A DNA stretch of 10,801 nt, from positions 1-10,801 of the forward strand of contig DTWD01000310.1 of the NCBI GenBank assembly GCA_012963185.1, written 5' to 3'. Origin of the DNA: Acidobacteriota bacterium. GTDB lineage: Bacteria; Acidobacteriota; Vicinamibacteria; Vicinamibacterales; UBA8438. Each line of letters opens with the position of its first letter. The stretch's first letter is position 1. Position numbers and translations under genes: made by a program. Shown here in pieces: positions 8,614-10,801 of this stretch. The notes below the pieces were generated by a model. It made no database searches. It worked only from the letters and a program-made list of their open reading frames with translations, and was not told where the DNA came from.

Positions 8614-9441
8614 TCACGAGCGGCTATTTTTGATACGTTGCCACTCGGTCTCCATATCTTCCAGGCTGGCATCACGAAGTGCTATTCCGCGCGCATTGAA
8701 AGATTCTTCAAGTTCTGTGAAACGATTTGTAAATTTTTGGTTGGCTGCACGGAGTGCAGACTCTGGTTCAACTTTAAGATGACGAGCGAGATTCGCGAGA
8801 GTAAAAAGAAGGTCGCCGATTTCTTCCTCAACGGCCGTGATGTCCCCCGTGTTTCTCGCGTGGTCAAGTTCAGCGAATTCTTCAGCTATTTTTGTGTCGA
8901 CGCCGTCAATAGTTGGCCAGTCGAATCCGACGACAGACGCTCGACGTCCTATCCGGTCGGCGTGTAAGAGACTGGGTAGACCGGGAGGAAGGCTACTAAG
9001 CATGCCTGGCTTGATGTTCTTGTCACGTTGCTCAGAAGCTTTGATAGCCTCCCACTGTTGTTTAACGTCTGCACTAGTTAAGCTGTCTTGATTTTCGTCA
9101 TCGTGGTCAAATACGTGAGGGTGTCTCCGGATTAGTTTTTCGCAGATAGCATCGATAGAATCACCGATATGAAAACTGTCCTGTTCAGAGCAGATCTGAG
9201 CTACAAACACTGCTTCAAGGAGAAAATCACCAAGTTCATTTCGTAGTGCATTGACATCGTTGCGATCAATTGCGTCGATTACTTCATAGGTTTCCTCGAT
9301 TAAGAATGGCCGGAGCGATTTAAGTGTTTGTTCGCGGTCCCATGCGCAGCCGGCTGGAGACCGTAGCGTGGCCATTAAGTCGAGAAGTTTCTGGAAAGCT
9401 GAACTGGCGGAAGACGTAGTACGTTGAGAATGTTTAGACAT
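8614..9441 (-). CDS. mazG: MazG family nucleoside triphosphate pyrophosphohydrolase
   Basis: From ATG at 9441 the protein has 275 residues, close to E. coli MazG (263), with the two tandem MazG domains. Such enzymes hydrolyse (d)NTPs to the monophosphate and pyrophosphate, cleaning the nucleotide pool or lowering nucleotide signals. The first domain carries CAWD (32-35, where CPWD is usual), EETYE (49-53) and ELGD (69-72). KLIRRHPHVF (about 102-111) lies between. The second domain carries EEFAE (187-191) and EEIGD (206-210), the acidic metal-binding pattern, so both halves look able to bind Mg. A TTG at 9468 would add nine residues but the family does not need them. No clear ribosome binding site is seen. 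It converges on carB and diverges from the DUF1844 gene, so it is probably transcribed alone. No mazEF toxin-antitoxin genes are adjacent. Confidence 0.96.
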   Translation of the reverse strand: MSKHSQRTTSSASSAFQKLLDLMATLRSPAGCAWDREQTLKSLRPFLIEETYEVIDAIDRNDVNALRNELGDFLLEAVFVAQICSEQDSFHIGDSIDAICEKLIRRHPHVFDHDDENQDSLTSADVKQQWEAIKASEQRDKNIKPGMLSSLPPGLPSLLHADRIGRRASVVGFDWPTIDGVDTKIAEEFAELDHARNTGDITAVEEEIGDLLFTLANLARHLKVEPESALRAANQKFTNRFTELEESFNARGIALRDASLEDMETEWQRIKNSRS

Positions 9442-9442
9442 C

Positions 9443-9739
9443 GTGGCGTATGCTAACAAAGTGGGCAATGTAACTTTTAGCCATTTTGTCGTATCGCTAG
9501 CTACGACGGCGGCAGTTCATTTTGGTGAAGTCAAGGACCCGGACAGTGGCGTGAATTTGCCGATTAATCTCGAAGCGGCTGGGCAAGCGATTGAGATGTT
9601 AGTCTTGCTGGAAGAAAAGACACGGGGGAACCTCACTGAAGACGAAGCGGCATTTCTTCAGCGGGTATTGTACGAGCTTCGAAATAAATTCTTGAGTGCG
9701 AAGCAAAGACTCGACGAGTCTGCAGATATTACTTCATAG
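9443..9739 (+). CDS. DUF1844 protein, small conserved protein of unknown function
   Basis: This 98-residue protein matches the DUF1844 pattern: an N-terminal FSHFVVSLATTAAVHFGE segment, then a conserved helical part with NLEAAGQAIEML and EKTRGNLTEDEAAFL, ending in LYELRNKF. The pattern is familiar from small cytoplasmic, alpha-helical proteins of Acidobacteriota, delta-proteobacterial lineages and planctomycetes; no biochemical role is known to me. There is no signal peptide or convincing membrane helix. The start is unsure: GTG at 9443 gives 98 residues, GTG at 9461 gives 92 and still keeps the domain. Neither has a Shine-Dalgarno. It lies 8 bp before the PhnP-like gene, suggesting one transcript with that gene and ribF. 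Confidence 0.85.
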   Translation: MAYANKVGNVTFSHFVVSLATTAAVHFGEVKDPDSGVNLPINLEAAGQAIEMLVLLEEKTRGNLTEDEAAFLQRVLYELRNKFLSAKQRLDESADITS

Positions 9740-9747
9740 ATTGCTAC

Positions 9748-10563
9748 GTGCGTATAACGTTTCTTGGGACAGGGACATCAGCGGGTGTGCCCGTAATCGC
9801 GTGTGACTGTACGACGTGTCAGTCAACCGATTCACGTGATCGACGGTGGCGTCCATCGATTCAGTTGACGTTCGATGATGGCATGGTTGTTTTGGTTGAT
9901 GCATCTCCAGACCTGCGTGCGCAGGCATTACGCTTTGGATTGACGCGGGTGGATACCATTTTATTGACCCATAGTCATGCTGATCATGTGCTCGGGTTGG
10001 ACGACGTTCGCATATTTAACTTTCGTCAGAAATCTTCTATTCCCTGTCTTGGAAATGCTCATTCGCTGGCTCAAGTCCGAAAAATGTTCGGTTATGTATT
10101 TGATCCAGAAACGCCACGTGGTGGTGGATTGCCACAGCTAACGCTGGCGACTGTAGTAGGACCGTTCTGTGTTGGGCGGGAGATTGTAATACCAGTTCCA
10201 TTAATGCACGGAACATTACCTGTTTTTGGATTTCGCGTTGGAAAGTTTGCCTATTTAACTGACTGCAATACGATACCTGATGATTCGTGGATCTTGCTTG
10301 AAGATCTTGATGTCTTGGTGCTTGACGCGTTACGCCACAAGCCGCATCCGACGCACTTTACACTGGACGAAGCTGTCTCCGTTGCCCGGCGGATCGGTGC
10401 CCGACGGACTTTATTTACCCACATGACTCACGACCTTCCTCATCGAGCGACGTGTGAAACGCTACCTGAGGACATGGCCCTAGCCTATGATGGTCTAACA
10501 CTAGACGTAGCTGGTGCTTCTCTTGAACACCTTCTGCTTTCTGCGGTGAAAGCCATTTCTTAG
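9748..10563 (+). CDS. PhnP-like metallo-beta-lactamase-fold phosphodiesterase
   Basis: The 271-residue protein has the metallo-beta-lactamase fold of the PhnP/COG1235 group. Visible metal ligands are HSHADH (75-80), H154, D172 in YLTDCN, and H225 in THMTH. The N-terminus has GTGTSAGVP followed by CxCxxC (C19, C21, C24). In E. coli PhnP the equivalent three cysteines and a late histidine hold a structural zinc; H228 here is the likely fourth ligand. PhnP itself opens cyclic ribose phosphates in phosphonate use, but no phn genes are present, so the substrate may be another cyclic nucleotide or phosphodiester. The GTG at 9748 is chosen because MRITFLGTGTS is the usual family beginning; no ribosome binding site is seen. 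It follows DUF1844 by 8 bp and precedes ribF by 8 bp, so it is likely co-transcribed with both. Confidence 0.92.
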   Translation: MRITFLGTGTSAGVPVIACDCTTCQSTDSRDRRWRPSIQLTFDDGMVVLVDASPDLRAQALRFGLTRVDTILLTHSHADHVLGLDDVRIFNFRQKSSIPCLGNAHSLAQVRKMFGYVFDPETPRGGGLPQLTLATVVGPFCVGREIVIPVPLMHGTLPVFGFRVGKFAYLTDCNTIPDDSWILLEDLDVLVLDALRHKPHPTHFTLDEAVSVARRIGARRTLFTHMTHDLPHRATCETLPEDMALAYDGLTLDVAGASLEHLLLSAVKAIS

Positions 10564-10571
10564 TAACTTTA

Positions 10572-10801
10572 ATGTCGTTGACGAGTACGCCCGGCTCTAA
10601 TTTGAACGTTATTTATTTCCCTGATGACCAAAAGGCGTTGGGGTGGGACGGCGCTGTGGTTGCTCTCGGGAATTTTGATGGTGTCCACCGGGGGCATGCG
10701 GCTATTCTCGACAATGTGCGAAGACGTGCAGAAAAGCGAGGTCGCAGAGCTGTCGTTGTGACATTCGAACCCCATCCGCCTAAGATTATTCGTCCAGATA
10801 A
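10572..10801 (+). CDS. ribF: Riboflavin kinase / FAD synthetase, N-terminal fragment
   Basis: The first 76 codons are present and the rest continues past the window edge. GNFDGVHRGH (33-42), with the HxGH nucleotidyltransferase signature at H39-H42, and TFEPHP (64-69) identify the FAD synthetase domain of RibF. The full enzyme, about 300 residues in other bacteria, turns riboflavin into FMN and then FAD. The C-terminal riboflavin kinase domain cannot be checked. The ATG at 10572 gives a typical family N-terminus after a short extension; there is no clear Shine-Dalgarno and no FMN riboswitch before it. It starts 8 bp after the PhnP-like gene and probably shares its transcript. Confidence 0.95.
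   Translation, partial: MSLTSTPGSNLNVIYFPDDQKALGWDGAVVALGNFDGVHRGHAAILDNVRRRAEKRGRRAVVVTFEPHPPKIIRPD

Noticed and set aside
8611..8967. Plus-strand frame of 118 codons opposite the 3' part of mazG
   Set aside because: The minus strand there encodes the conserved second MazG domain; the plus frame shows no family motif.
10564..10571. FMN riboswitch before ribF
   Set aside because: Only 8 bases separate ribF from the preceding gene, leaving no room for the aptamer, and no conserved RFN sequence is seen.
1..10801. tRNA, rRNA, CRISPR array, insertion sequence or prophage
   Set aside because: The window is almost filled by recognised protein genes; the gaps are all under 140 bases and show no cloverleaf, regularly spaced repeats or terminal inverted repeats with a transposase.

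Overview
The window reads as ordinary chromosomal DNA from a free-living bacterium with moderate GC. There is no sign of a phage, plasmid, insertion sequence, CRISPR array or RNA gene. The gene content fits an Acidobacteriota-type genome: a BshC-like bacillithiol enzyme, a kinase-like protein with PEGA repeats, and a DUF1844 protein followed by a PhnP-like hydrolase and RibF. This placement is an inference from gene content and protein style, with no marker gene to prove it.

The left end (1-1550, minus strand) carries most of bshC, the last enzyme of bacillithiol synthesis; its C-terminus runs off the window. A short divergent intergenic stretch (about 1551-1685) holds a candidate promoter for the rightward genes. 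That promoter's spacer is made almost entirely of four CCGT copies.

The central block runs rightward. It starts with a membrane-anchored kinase-fold protein with two C-terminal PEGA domains, whose catalytic and metal-binding aspartates are both replaced (a predicted pseudokinase). It is followed at 36 bp by carA and then at 18 bp by carB, the two subunits of carbamoyl-phosphate synthetase. The three probably form one transcription unit that feeds pyrimidine and arginine synthesis.

After carB lies a short convergent intergenic region (8535-8613) with weak hairpins, then mazG on the minus strand. The mazG start codon is one base away from the furthest upstream start of a divergent three-gene run: a DUF1844 protein, a PhnP-like metallo-beta-lactamase-fold phosphodiesterase, and the first 76 codons of ribF (riboflavin kinase/FAD synthetase). 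Gaps of 8 bp separate the genes of that run.

Most genes are housekeeping. The most unusual element is the pseudokinase-PEGA protein, with its non-ATG start behind a strong ribosome binding site and its position at the head of the carAB operon.
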